The position numbers were made by a program, and so were the translations under genes. A DNA stretch of 64,000 nt, taken from contig NZ_JAJJPA010000028.1 in NCBI RefSeq assembly GCF_020907985.1, forward strand, positions 1 through 64,000. The letters run 5' to 3'. Of this stretch, positions 23,203 to 32,282 are shown piece after piece (position 1 is the stretch's first letter; each line of letters opens with the position of its first letter). Source of the DNA: Kitasatospora humi. Its GTDB lineage: Bacteria > Actinomycetota > Actinomycetes > Streptomycetales > Streptomycetaceae. The notes under the pieces are model-generated. The model saw only the letters and a program-made list of their open reading frames with translations, was not told the DNA's origin and searched no databases.

Positions 23203-25524
23203 TCACTCCCCTTCGGCGTAGGCGTCGCCGCCCTTGATGTGGCGGCCCGGGTTGACGTCGTCGGCGATCAGGTCCAGCGCCCATGCCATCGTCTGGGTGC
23301 CTTCGTGCTTCACGTGCCCGGGAGAAATCCCCAGGCGCCACGCGGTGGCCGGGGTGCCGTCTGGGCGGCGCAGGACGTCCAGGGGTGAGGGGCCCTTGGA
23401 GGGGTAGACGATGCAGTCGGCAAGGGCGGCGATCGGGTACTGGCCGGTGGCTTCGGCGTGGCGGCGGATCTTGCGGTGCTTGTTGACGGTGTCGGTGTCG
23501 ATGACCAACGCTCGGTTGAGCGGGTCCCAGGTGGGGCGGTCCAGGGCCGGCCATCGCTGGCCGGGCCGGTAGGAGGCACCGCGGGGGCGCTCGCGGAGCT
23601 TGCCGATCCCGCCCTTGGCGGTGGACTTGATGGCGTGCAGGATCGCCAGCTCGACCGGATCGCCGTTCTTCAAGTTGGCCATCGCCGCCAGGAACGCCTT
23701 GATGTCGCGCTCCGCGAGGTTCAGGGAGATGCCGAGGTTGGCCATGGTGGTGATGTAGGCCTCGCGCAGGTGCTTGTGCCAGGGGTCCAGCCACGGGCCT
23801 GAGTCGTGGCGCAGCCAGCCCTCGGTGGGCTGGATGGGGATGCCGAGTTCGTGGGCGTAGGCGACCTTGACGGTGCTGTACCAGGCGGGTCCGGTGGGCG
23901 GCAGGCCGTCGGGGGTGAAGGGGTTGGGCATGCGGGGGTCGAGCTCGGCGGTGGAGAAGTCGCACTTCCAGCTGCCCGGGATCCGCTTGTCGAAGGCGGG
24001 TTCGAGCTCGTGGTAGGGCTCGCCGAGTGCCATGGTGAGCCTGCCGGCTGCGGCGAGGAAGGCCATGTTGACGTCGAGGCCGATCACGTACGGGTAGCCG
24101 CGTTCGCGGTCCTCGATCAGGTCCAGGTCGCGGATCCAGTCCCATGTCTCGGTCATGAGTACGTCTTCCGGGGCGCGGTCCTGGGCGAGGGGGTGCTCGG
24201 CCGGGGGCTCGGGCGGTGCGGGGTCGAAGGCGTGGGCGCGGGAGCCCTCTACCGGTCCGGAAGTCCAGCCGGTCTCGGTGCGCACGGCGCGGGTCGGCGG
24301 GCGCAGCGCCTCCATGAGCGCCAGGCCGGTGACGGCGGTGGAGCCGCGCGGGGTCTGGACGCGCTCGGCGTAGCCGCCGAGGAGGGCTGCCAGTTGGGCG
24401 GCGTCGAGGTCGGCGGGCACCTTCCAGCCTGCGGAGGCGAGGGCGGACCACGTCGGGATGCAGTACTGCACGCAGACGCGCTTTCCGCCGTCCGGGGTGC
24501 GGAAGACGCGGGCCCAAGGGCCGAAGCCGCGCTGGGTGAGCTGCCAGCCGGCCTTGACGAGTGCCTTGACGACCGGTCCGGTCTCCGGCAGACGGCCGAT
24601 TCCGCGCTCGAAGTCGCTGTCCGCATCCTCGCCCATCGGCGGCAGGCCCAGGAACTCCGCGGCGCCCGCCATGAGGACAACCAGCGGGTCGCTGTCCTTG
24701 CCGTGCTTGTGCAGCCGCTGCTGCCCGAGGCCTGCGCCCACTGCCCACTCGGTCAGCTGGGGCAGCGTCACTGCCGGCACGTCGAGCACGCGGCCGTCGA
24801 CCAGGTGCGCGAGCAGGGCGCGGCCGGAGGGGGCGAGGTCGATGACCGCCAGCGGGCCGGCGGGGTACTTCGCGGGGGTGGCCGGGCTGGTTGCGGCCTG
24901 CGGCCGGGCTGTGGCGGTCGCCTTCACCGGTGCCCTGCGCGCTCGGGGCGCGGCCTGGCGTGTGGCGGGAGCAGCGGCGGTGGTGTGGGGCGCGGTCCGG
25001 CCGGGTGTCGCCGCCTCTGGGGCTGCGGCGGGGTCCGGCTCCAGCGCGGGCGCGGCTGTGGGCGGCGTGATGCCGGGGCGGCAGAAGCCTCCCAGGTGCA
25101 TCGGCACGCCCTGGGAGCGGTAGACCGAGGGGTTGCCGCACTGCACGCACGGCGCGGCCGGGCCCATCACCAGCGAGCCGTCCGGGTGCTGGTCGAGCAT
25201 CGGCATCGGCGCGGTCTCCACTGCGGGTGCGGGTGTTGGGATCTGGGGCTGGGTGGGCGTCACGGCGGCCAGCCGAGCGACGATGCCTTCCAGCAGGCGG
25301 GCGTAGGCTGCGCGGGCGTCGCCCTGGGGCTCGCGCTGGCCTGCTTCCCAGGCGGTGAACGTGCTGGTGCTGACGCCGAGGGCCTTGGCGGTGGCGGCCT
25401 TCGTCAGTCCGTACTCGGTGCGCAGCCGGGCCCGTTCGGCCGGGGTTGGCAGTTCGATGGCGCGGCGCGGGCCCTGGCCGAGCAGGGCGTCGATCGCGTC
25501 GGGTGCGTCAGGCTGTGTGCCCAT
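23203..25524 (-). CDS. tap: Telomere-associated protein Tap
   Basis: Tap binds the single-stranded telomere overhang and recruits Tpg. The 773-aa product starts with an HTH domain (LTKAATAKALGVSTSTFTAW, about residues 36-55). A linker with a possible metal site (CVQCGNPSVYRS and a later GGFC) follows. The large C-terminal domain contains YVIGLDVNMAFLAAAGRLTM and AERDIKAFLAAMANLKNGDP. The order tap then tpg, 5 bp apart, matches known telomere operons. Identification rests on the pair and on the architecture. It is slightly longer than typical Tap proteins because of a Pro/Ala linker. Confidence 0.85.
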   Translation of the reverse strand: MGTQPDAPDAIDALLGQGPRRAIELPTPAERARLRTEYGLTKAATAKALGVSTSTFTAWEAGQREPQGDARAAYARLLEGIVARLAAVTPTQPQIPTPAPAVETAPMPMLDQHPDGSLVMGPAAPCVQCGNPSVYRSQGVPMHLGGFCRPGITPPTAAPALEPDPAAAPEAATPGRTAPHTTAAAPATRQAAPRARRAPVKATATARPQAATSPATPAKYPAGPLAVIDLAPSGRALLAHLVDGRVLDVPAVTLPQLTEWAVGAGLGQQRLHKHGKDSDPLVVLMAGAAEFLGLPPMGEDADSDFERGIGRLPETGPVVKALVKAGWQLTQRGFGPWARVFRTPDGGKRVCVQYCIPTWSALASAGWKVPADLDAAQLAALLGGYAERVQTPRGSTAVTGLALMEALRPPTRAVRTETGWTSGPVEGSRAHAFDPAPPEPPAEHPLAQDRAPEDVLMTETWDWIRDLDLIEDRERGYPYVIGLDVNMAFLAAAGRLTMALGEPYHELEPAFDKRIPGSWKCDFSTAELDPRMPNPFTPDGLPPTGPAWYSTVKVAYAHELGIPIQPTEGWLRHDSGPWLDPWHKHLREAYITTMANLGISLNLAERDIKAFLAAMANLKNGDPVELAILHAIKSTAKGGIGKLRERPRGASYRPGQRWPALDRPTWDPLNRALVIDTDTVNKHRKIRRHAEATGQYPIAALADCIVYPSKGPSPLDVLRRPDGTPATAWRLGISPGHVKHEGTQTMAWALDLIADDVNPGRHIKGGDAYAEGE

Positions 25525-25551
25525 GTCCTTCTCCCTCCCTGCGTGGTGGCG

Positions 25552-25908
25552 CTAGGCCGCGCTGTACAGGCCGCGCTTGACCCGGACGACCCGGCCGGCC
25601 TTCAGCAGTCCGTCGATGTACACCGACGCGCCGTTCTTGACGGTGTACTTGCCCGCCGCGCTCATGGCGTCGGCGATCTCCCCCAGCGTCATCGGCTTGT
25701 CTGAAGCCCGCAGAATCGCCACGATGGCGTCCGCCTTCGTCAGGTCCTTGAGGTCCTCCCCTGGCATTACAGCCGCCTCGACCAGCTTCTTGAAGGCGTC
25801 TCGCTGGGCGCGCAGCCCTTCGATGCGCACTCCCAGGAGGTCCCGCTCGCGCTCCGCTTCGCGGAGCTCATTCTCCACCCGCTCAAGATCCTCAACATAG
25901 GACGTCAT
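25552..25908 (-). CDS. Small coiled-coil/winged-helix-like protein upstream of tap
   Basis: The 118-aa product has an N-terminal coiled coil (about residues 1-45, ERVENELREAERERD) followed by a winged-helix-like region (ADAIVAILRASDKPMTLGEI; ASVYIDGLLKAGRVVRVKRG). It lies 27 bp upstream of tap and is probably co-transcribed with tap and tpg. ATG 25908 lacks a ribosome-binding site but sits 7 bases after a strong -10 element, so translation is probably leaderless. A role in controlling or assisting telomere genes is inferred from context only. Confidence 0.72.
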   Translation of the reverse strand: MTSYVEDLERVENELREAERERDLLGVRIEGLRAQRDAFKKLVEAAVMPGEDLKDLTKADAIVAILRASDKPMTLGEIADAMSAAGKYTVKNGASVYIDGLLKAGRVVRVKRGLYSAA

Positions 25909-25914
25909 ACGCGG

Positions 25915-25943
25915 ATCATAGCAGATACTACCCAGGATTCTAA
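25915..25943 (-). promoter_or_regulatory. Predicted promoter for tap-tpg run (leaderless)
   Basis: On the minus strand TTAGAA (25943-25938) and TATGAT (25920-25915) are separated by exactly 17 bases. The A of the ATG at 25908 is 7 bases after the -10, so the message should begin at the start codon. Confidence 0.6.
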
Positions 25944-25952
25944 AAGAGGTTA

Positions 25953-25977
25953 GAGAGTATCTCTTAAGATATCTCTC
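25953..25977. promoter_or_regulatory. AT-rich near-palindrome, operator candidate
   Basis: GAGAG-TATCT at 25953-25962 and its near-complement at 25967-25977 surround CTTAAG. It sits just upstream of the -35 of the tap-run promoter and in front of the divergent gene at 26076. It is unusually AT-rich for this GC-rich window. Confidence 0.4.
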
Positions 25978-26075
25978 TATAGGTGCAAAGAGTCGCGGCG
26001 TGGTGTGCGATGTCCGTGCTACTCAGCTCGCCTGAGGTGGCGCCAGGGCCTAGCCGCAGCCGGGAGAATGGGCTG

Positions 26076-26330
26076 GTGAATAGCTCTCAGCCGCGCGGCC
26101 TCCACGCCCTGATCCCTACCGCCCGCCAAGCGGCAACTCCCGGGGAGCGGGCCGCTGCCCAGATGCTCCACCTGCGCACCGCTTCCGTTCCGGTGCCGGT
26201 GCTGGCCGCGGCCGCCGAGCTGATCGCCGCCCACCTGGAGGACCCGGACCCGGTCACCCGCGAGGCCGCAGCCGACGTCCACGCCCACCTTCTCGCCGTA
26301 CTGGAGAACGCCGCACCCGGGCGCGAGTGA
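26076..26330 (+). CDS. Small helical protein, 84 aa
   Basis: GTG 26076 follows GGGAGA (26062-26067) at about 8 bases. The predicted product is Ala/Leu-rich and helical (VPVLAAAAELIAAHLEDPDP), with no recognised family. It is divergent from the tap run and shares the AT-rich control region. Starts further upstream are possible but less supported. Confidence 0.5.
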   Translation: MNSSQPRGLHALIPTARQAATPGERAAAQMLHLRTASVPVPVLAAAAELIAAHLEDPDPVTREAAADVHAHLLAVLENAAPGRE

Positions 26331-26622
26331 ACAACCCGGTGGACCATCGAGCAGGCTGAGGCACCGTCACAACCTGCGCATCGGCCGGGACGATCCGCCG
26401 ACCGATCAGCCGGACGTCGACGGGTGCGCCGAGACCTCCACCCGGACAAGGACCGGCTTCGGCATCTGAACGTGTTACCAGAGACGTCCGCGCGCATCCA
26501 GGCGGCAACTGCGGTTATCTAGGGCCGGATCTGATCTGTGAAGCACGTTGATGAGGCTCGGGAAATCGGCCACCCCGCGCTCAGCGGTTCGTCAGAGTTG
26601 CTCGCCCTGATTCGCCATCTGC

Positions 26623-26647
26623 ATGCGGTGGGCGGGACCCACCGCAT
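26623..26647. terminator. Hairpin overlapping the pentapeptide gene stop
   Basis: There are 10-bp perfect arms at 26623-26632 and 26638-26647 with a 5-base loop. It touches the stop codon of the minus-strand pentapeptide gene and lies downstream of its coding direction, as expected for a terminator. Confidence 0.65.
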
Positions 26648-27306
26648 CAGTTGTCGTCCACGGTGAGGCCGACGTGCTGGGCGAGGGAGGGGGCGAGGTC
26701 GAGTAGCTGGGGGGTGGTGACGACGGCACCCCTGAGGGATTCGGCTCCGGAGATGATGCCCAGTGCGAGCGCTCCGCGCAGGTCGACCCGGGCGAGGGTG
26801 GCTTTGGTGAAGTCGACCCGGTCCAGGATCGTTCCCGGGAAGGAGACGTCGGTCAGGGTGGCGCCGGCGAAGTCCACGTCGCGCAGCAGGCAGTCGACGA
26901 AGGCGACCTCCCGCAGTTTGGCCGCGCGCAGGTTGACCGAGTCGAATTTGCAATTGTGGAAGACGGCTCGCCGCATCTGGGCCCCGTGGATCTGGGTGCC
27001 GGCCAGGAGGCTGGAGAGGCACTCGGTGTCCAGCCAGGTGGTTTCCGCGAGGTCGGTGCCCACGGTGCGGATGTTGTGCATCCACACGGTGTCCAGGTGC
27101 GCGCGCCGCAGGCGTCCGCCGGTGAAGGTCACCTCGGACAGGGCCGACTCGTTGAAGCGGGCCATGCCGGCGTCGATGTCGTTGAAGGCGCGGCCGTCGA
27201 TGTGGAGCCACTCGTAGTCGCCCTCTCGTTCCAGATCCGCCTCGAACAGCTCAAGGCGGTGTGCGTAGGGCAGGTCGGTCAGGTCACGGGGGGCACGGGT
27301 GCGCAT
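26647..27306 (-). CDS. Pentapeptide-repeat protein
   Basis: The 219-aa product contains A(D/N)LXX-type pentapeptide repeats over most of its length, such as AFVDCLLRDVDFAGATLTDV and DFTKATLARVDLRGALALG. These form a right-handed quadrilateral beta-helix. Some members mimic DNA and protect gyrase (MfpA/Qnr), but the family is broad and no such role can be assigned here. ATG 27306 follows GGAAGGA with about 7-base spacing. It ends in a hairpin. Confidence 0.85.
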   Translation of the reverse strand: MRTRAPRDLTDLPYAHRLELFEADLEREGDYEWLHIDGRAFNDIDAGMARFNESALSEVTFTGGRLRRAHLDTVWMHNIRTVGTDLAETTWLDTECLSSLLAGTQIHGAQMRRAVFHNCKFDSVNLRAAKLREVAFVDCLLRDVDFAGATLTDVSFPGTILDRVDFTKATLARVDLRGALALGIISGAESLRGAVVTTPQLLDLAPSLAQHVGLTVDDN

Positions 27307-27957
27307 CGGCGTCCTTCCAGGATCGGAGGCAGCCCTCGAAACGGCCCTTGGCAGGGGCCATGCGGAGTTCGAGGAGATGGCCTCATGCTCACCCGCTCCG
27401 ACCGGCTCCGTCCAATCGCCTCCGAGCGGGGAACTCCCTGCGTCGACCGCGCGGCCAGGCCTCACGAGCTACGACAGCATCGCGAAGTTTACGGAAAGCC
27501 ACTATGTGTCACGCTTCGTGCTGGGGCTGGGATTGCCGTCACCGCGTCCAGAGCCTCACGGGACTGGCCAACAGGGCCTCCTGCCAGCGGTATTGCCCAG
27601 GCAGGGCGGTCGGGTAGGCGTCGGCCGGCGAGCAGTCGTGGGCTTCTCCCAGATTCATTTTGCGCTGCAGCCTTGATCACCCAGATGCGAAGGCCGCGCT
27701 CTCCGACCCTCACGGGGAACGCCGTCCCACGCCCCCGCACGCGGAGGTACGCCGCTGCGCGCCGAGACGCCGGTAGAGCAGCAGCGCGTCCGCTCCGCAC
27801 ACGCGGAGGTATGTGGGCACCGACAGCCTCGCGCGTCATCGCTTCTCCAAGCCGGAGCTCCCCGATCGGCACGCCGTGCTCGATCAGGACAGCAGCTGGG
27901 GCCAGTCCGTGGACGGAGGGATCGCGACGCGGACGAGCCGGACGATCTGATGAGCAC
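27307..27957. other. Gene-poor, degenerate-looking stretch with two CRISPR-like repeats
   Basis: No convincing coding region is seen on either strand; frames of 100-170 codons exist but have arginine/proline-rich shadow composition. Near 27735-27750 and 27793-27812 are two units sharing CCGCAC(AC)GCGGAGGTA. Their gcggaggt cores (27741-27748 and 27803-27810) are 62 bp apart, about one repeat-plus-spacer of a type I-E array. Only two units exist and no cas gene is nearby, so a relic is the strongest claim possible. Confidence 0.3.
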
Positions 27958-28281
27958 TCAGGGCCTTCCGTCGAAGTCAATCGAACTGGCAAGCATGATG
28001 AGCAGGTGCAGCAATGCGACCCTGCGCACTACCGCCGGCGCCCGGTCCCAGATCGGGCGGGCCTTCTCGCCTCCCAGCTGCCGGGTGGTGGCCAGGGCCT
28101 TCATCGTGATGCTGGTCGCCGGGTCCGCCGTGCGCGCCGTACGGCGGAGGCCGTCCACCACCTCCTGCTCCGGTCGCCGTGGGCCATCCGGGTCCCAGCT
28201 CGGCCGAGCCGCCGCCAGCAGACCGAGGCACAACCCGGCTGCCTCCCACCCAGCATCGTCGCCGCGGTGCTCCAGCTCATA
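27958..28281 (-). pseudogene. Fragment of an unknown protein
   Basis: The frame from 28281 to the stop at 27958 reads like a real C-terminus: GWEAAGLCLGLLAAARPSWD, then TSITMKALATTRQLGGEKA and LLHLLIMLASSIDFDGRP. An in-frame stop at 28282-28284 precedes it, and no ATG or GTG with a ribosome-binding site is present (only a TTG at 28233). The upstream part was probably lost by mutation or rearrangement. The family is not recognised. Confidence 0.4.
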
Positions 28282-28422
28282 TCAGCGGTGCCCTCCACCA
28301 GTTCCCGCCAGAGGCGGTGACGGTGGCCGGCATGCTCGCAGAATCGGTCATGCCTCGATCAGCTGGTACCCAATTCAGTGCGATGACGCAGGGATTCGCG
28401 CCGTGAGGTTCTGTTCACGTCC

Positions 28423-28596
28423 CTACACCTTATTCCCGCGCCAGATCGCAACTCCGACGAACGTTCCCATGGACACCACGAACGAGATCACCGCGTTGAT
28501 GACGTCCCCAACTCCAATGCTATGCAGCCCGAAGACGAGCAACAGGACCACAAGAGAGGCAACCACCAGGGCGAATGCCCTCGGACTCTCTGACAC
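28423..28596 (-). CDS. Small membrane protein, 57 aa
   Basis: The start is decided by the ribosome-binding site: GGAGGAG is followed by 6 bases and GTG at 28596, giving VSESPRAFALVVASLVV. The peptide contains two predicted transmembrane helices (about residues 6-26 and 30-50: ALVVASLVVLLLVFGL and AVISFVVSMGTFVGVAI). It ends in a short basic tail. The function is unknown. Confidence 0.6.
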   Translation of the reverse strand: MSESPRAFALVVASLVVLLLVFGLHSIGVGDVINAVISFVVSMGTFVGVAIWRGNKV

Positions 28597-29024
28597 GAGA
28601 CACTCCTCCGGAGCCAGCATCCATCATGGTAGTCAGCCTCGTTGGTCTTGGCTGGTTACGGCAAATATACGCTCCGCACACTCAGTTGGGGCAAGCATTC
28701 GATAGGGCGGCCGACCGGGCCAGCGCGAGCGGGCTGATCTGTGCCATCCCCGAGCACGGCAGCCCGGCACCCGACAACAAGAGACCCAGCATGTCTTCGC
28801 GCGAAACCTCGGCCTCGTGTCCCTGCGGCCTGGCTTGGCTCTGCCACGGTCAGCGGCTGCGAGGTCGCCGTTCCTGGGCCAGTGCTGTTCGCCAATCCCG
28901 GTTGCGGCCAGCTTCGGTGCCAGTGAGCTCCAGGAGTCGGTGCGCGTCCGGGGACCGCGCTTGGGGTGCCGGCACCTCCTACCCTGAGGTGACGTGAAAT
29001 CAGCTGGCCGGATGAGACGGGGGA
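28597..29024. other. Intergenic region, 428 bp
   Basis: No convincing coding sequence or repeat is recognised. Frames of 80-150 codons exist on both strands, but none has a ribosome-binding site or family-like composition. The right end is the upstream region of the CPBP gene. Confidence 0.35.
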
Positions 29025-29921
29025 ATGTGCGTGGGAATCGTGCAGCGGATGCTTGGAGCCCTTCCTGACAAGGGGCCACTGCCATCCTCACGACGGGGTC
29101 CCTTCGCCAGCGCCATCGCCTGGTCCTCGGCAGGCTACGCGGCTGTGCTGTACCTGGCCGTCACCATCGTGAGTGCCTGGCCGGGTGCCAGAGCAGCTGC
29201 GGCTGGTCGTGCCACCGCCAGCGGGTCCGTCCCCACCGGTGGTGCACTGAGAATGTCGGCCCTGTGGCTGTGCCTGGCCTTGCTGGCGTGGGTGATGCTC
29301 TCGATGGCCGAGCGGGTCTCTGCGCTCGGCCTGCCCCGCCTGCCGCTGCGCCGAATGTTGGCGGCCGCTGGCGCGGTGTTCTGCATCGCGGAGGTCCCGG
29401 CGTTCGCTCTGAGCGAGCTCGTCGATCTGGCCCGCTCTCGAATCCACACTGTTGCCGCCTATTCGGGCACTGGCGGGCACAGCTCTCTCGTGGGTGACAT
29501 CTCGACCTCACTGGCCGCTGGCCTCAGCGAGGAGGTCGTGGTGCTGGTTCTCCCTGTGCTCGCCGCGTGGCGGATCGGCCAGCACATCACCAACTCCCGC
29601 GTTCGCAGCGCCGGAACGGTCGCCCTTGTCGTACTGCTGACCGTCGCCCGGCTCTCGTACCACATGGAGTACGGGCTGGCTCTCCTACCGCTGATCCCTT
29701 GGGCCGCCACCTGCGTGTTGCTGTACCTCAGGTCCCGTGCCATCCTGCCTCTCATGATCGCCCACGCGGGCTACGACCTCACCGTGGACGCGATCAACAG
29801 GCTCACGCCTCGGTACGGCCCGGCTGCTGGGGTGTACACGTTCGCCGGAGTAGCGTCGGTCGCTTTCATCGCCGCGATGTGCTTGCAGTCGGCTAGCCGC
29901 CGTTTCGCGTCCGCACCCTGA
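29025..29921 (+). CDS. CPBP-family intramembrane protease-like protein
   Basis: The 298-aa product has about seven predicted transmembrane segments. It contains the CPBP (CAAX protease/bacteriocin-processing) motifs: a motif-1 Glu pair in AAGLSEEVVVLVLP, motif 2 RLSYHMEYG, and motif 3 LMIAHAGYDL. The Arg of the usual EExxxR is Leu here, so protease activity is uncertain. The ATG at 29025 directly follows a GGGGGA run, and the GTG at 29031 is a good alternative. No operon partner is evident. Confidence 0.72.
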   Translation: MCVGIVQRMLGALPDKGPLPSSRRGPFASAIAWSSAGYAAVLYLAVTIVSAWPGARAAAAGRATASGSVPTGGALRMSALWLCLALLAWVMLSMAERVSALGLPRLPLRRMLAAAGAVFCIAEVPAFALSELVDLARSRIHTVAAYSGTGGHSSLVGDISTSLAAGLSEEVVVLVLPVLAAWRIGQHITNSRVRSAGTVALVVLLTVARLSYHMEYGLALLPLIPWAATCVLLYLRSRAILPLMIAHAGYDLTVDAINRLTPRYGPAAGVYTFAGVASVAFIAAMCLQSASRRFASAP

Positions 29922-30223
29922 CGGGGCAGACCCTAGATGCCGCTGCCCATGCCGCTGGTCAGGTCACTGCCTGCTGCGGTCGGCTATATGCGATCGCCAG
30001 ATCGCGAATCTGCAGCGCATCGCCCTCGGACCCGCCCGAAGTGCCCGCGTAACAGGCGCTAGCTTGTTCCGGTTTGGTCATACTTACACGCACTGCACCT
30101 CATGCCGTGGTGTGGCAGGACTCCAAAACGCCATAAAAGACGGGCGTTGACGCGCTGGGGTTAAATCGGCGCGCTCGGGCGTGACGGCCAGTCCGCAATC
30201 GGCGTTGATCGAAAGGCGTGGTG
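29922..30223. other. Intergenic region, 302 bp
   Basis: No gene is seen. It is the upstream region of the P-loop/propeller gene. A TTGACG at about 30145 could be part of a promoter, but no well-spaced -10 was found. Confidence 0.3.
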
Positions 30224-32206
30224 ATGAGGGAGTACAGCTGGCTGCCCCCGCTTCCGGCGGGCCGGCAGCCGGCCGGAATGGCGCTCCTGGGTTGGCTCGA
30301 CGACGATCGGGCGCCCCGGCTTTGCCGGGTATCTGGGGTACCCGGCAGTGGCAAGTCGCTTCTCGTCACCTGGCTCGACACGGTGTGTCGTTCTGCTGAC
30401 GGTCCGGGCCGACCCGCTGCAGCGTTGTCGATGGCCGGCCTCGGTGTAGAGGCCGCAACGTGGTTGCTGAGTCGTCAGTTGGGGTACTGCGCGCAGTCCA
30501 CCGACCAGCTGGTGGCAGAGCTCGGGACTGCAGCTCTGCCGTGCCTGCTGCTGGCGTGGGATCTGGGGCAGGCCGCGGATCCAACGGGGATCGTGGAGCA
30601 GCTGCTCATTCCACTGCTGGCGCTGTCAGGTATGCGGATCGTGGTGGAGACGGCCACAGGTAGCGCCGAGGAGGGGGCGCTTGCTGCTGGCGGTCCGGCG
30701 GCGGTGATGGACTTGGACGCTCCTCAGTGGACCGATCCGGTGCGCTTCGCTCGGTGGTATGGGCGCTTGGGTGGCCGGTCGCCTTTCACCGCTGCGCAGG
30801 TGTACCCGAATCCGAGTCTGGCGAAGCTGGCCGCCACCGTGCCGCCGGGTGCGCCGTCGGAGCGCGGCACGGTCGCGGCGTGGTGGTCGACAGTGTCTGA
30901 GCCAGTGCGCCCTACTGTGCAGGCACTGGCACTGGCTGACCAGCCGCTCACCACAAGACAGTGGGCGCTGCTGCCGGACGCCGGTCGGGTCCCGGAGGCG
31001 ACGCAGTGGCTTGCGTTCTGCGCGTTGCCGGATGGCCGGTGGAGTCTGCCTGCCGGGCCCGTGCGGGATGCGGTGCTGGATGGCGTCGCCGTTGACCACC
31101 GAGTGATCGCCCAGCGTCTGACTGAAAGGCTGGCGCAACCGACCGGCGATGGCCGGATGTTCGTCGGAGCGGACCAGGACTTGCTTGCCGTGCTGCTGGG
31201 TCACGCGGTGCGCGGCGGTGTGGCGCAGCCGTTGCTGGACGATCCGCTGTTCCTGGTGAGTGCCGCGCCGCGGGCGGTGACCGCTGCTCTTGCTGCCCGG
31301 CCTGGCACGCCATTGGCTGCGGCTTGGATGCGGGCCGGGTACGCGTTGATCGACGAGCAGCAGGTTGCCGTGCGGGCGGCCGTGCTGGACACCCGACTGC
31401 GCGGCACTGCCGAGGCGATCCGACTGCCCAACCTCCCGCAGGCTGCGTGGCGGGGTAACTGGGGTCACTGGCGGGAGCGTTCGGCGCGGCCGCTGGTCGC
31501 CATGGCGTCCGGCCAGGGTGCCCTGGCTGGGCGGGTGCTGCTGGCTGATGTCGATGGGGCCTTGGTGCTGCTGGATCAGGTCACGGGCGAGCCGGCCGGC
31601 GCTCCAGGGCCTGCTGCTGTGCCGGCTGGGATCCGCTCGCTTGTCTGCCTGGCTGATGGCACGGTCGCGGCGTTGGACGGCGGCCAGGTCGGGGACCAGG
31701 GTGTGGTGCGGGTGGTGTTCGGTTCTGGTGCTGCGGCTTTGGACGGTCTCAAGGCCACGGCCGTGGCCGGGCTGCCGGCCATCGGGGACGGCTGTGGCGC
31801 GGTGCACTGGCTCGGCGGGTTGAGCACCCAGTTGCAGACGCTGCACAACGGCGCGGTCACAGCCCTTGGAGGCTACCAACTTCCGACGGGCGGCGAAGTG
31901 TTGTTGGTAAGCGGCGGTGTGGATGGCACGGTCCGTGCCTGGAAGCCCAGCCGCGCGCCGATGCCGTCACCGGTCGACTCGCGCTCCTGTCCGGTTGTGG
32001 CGGTTGACGTGGGCGGCGGCCCGCAGGGCCTGATCGTCGCCAGTGCCTGGCGCGATGGGCTCGTGCGGGTCCGCCGGCTCGGTGAGGCGGGGCGCACCGT
32101 CGACGTGCGTCTGGGGTCCGCAGTCCATTCCCTGGCCGTGACCGGCAGCGGCAGTGTTCTCGTCGGGATGGCCGACGGTGTGGTGAGTGTGCGTCTGACG
32201 CCGTAG
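30224..32206 (+). CDS. P-loop NTPase with WD40-like beta-propeller
   Basis: The 660-aa product has a Walker A motif GVPGSGKSLLVTWLD near residues 38-52. A hydrophobic Walker B-like strand, PCLLLAWDLG, lies near residue 107. A long helical region follows. The C-terminal half, from about residue 400, has propeller-like repeats including VTALGGYQLP and SGGVDGTVRAWKPS. This order (NTPase then WD repeats) resembles STAND-type signalling NTPases, but the ATPase is small and divergent. ATG 30224 follows GAAAGG by about 9 bases. It is convergent with the type VII island, so a functional link is possible but unproven. Confidence 0.72.
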   Translation: MREYSWLPPLPAGRQPAGMALLGWLDDDRAPRLCRVSGVPGSGKSLLVTWLDTVCRSADGPGRPAAALSMAGLGVEAATWLLSRQLGYCAQSTDQLVAELGTAALPCLLLAWDLGQAADPTGIVEQLLIPLLALSGMRIVVETATGSAEEGALAAGGPAAVMDLDAPQWTDPVRFARWYGRLGGRSPFTAAQVYPNPSLAKLAATVPPGAPSERGTVAAWWSTVSEPVRPTVQALALADQPLTTRQWALLPDAGRVPEATQWLAFCALPDGRWSLPAGPVRDAVLDGVAVDHRVIAQRLTERLAQPTGDGRMFVGADQDLLAVLLGHAVRGGVAQPLLDDPLFLVSAAPRAVTAALAARPGTPLAAAWMRAGYALIDEQQVAVRAAVLDTRLRGTAEAIRLPNLPQAAWRGNWGHWRERSARPLVAMASGQGALAGRVLLADVDGALVLLDQVTGEPAGAPGPAAVPAGIRSLVCLADGTVAALDGGQVGDQGVVRVVFGSGAAALDGLKATAVAGLPAIGDGCGAVHWLGGLSTQLQTLHNGAVTALGGYQLPTGGEVLLVSGGVDGTVRAWKPSRAPMPSPVDSRSCPVVAVDVGGGPQGLIVASAWRDGLVRVRRLGEAGRTVDVRLGSAVHSLAVTGSGSVLVGMADGVVSVRLTP

Positions 32207-32282
32207 CAGGCGAACACCGTGGCTCTCGGTGGCCTTCAACACGCCGTCGGGCAGAACCTTGTGCCCGTGGTGTCGCTCTGGC

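Noticed and set aside
23806-25704. 632-codon plus-strand frame
   Set aside because: It is antisense to tap, whose family features are clear.
27489-27992. 167-codon minus-strand frame in the degenerate stretch
   Set aside because: There is no ribosome-binding site, no domain, and the composition is arginine/proline-rich.
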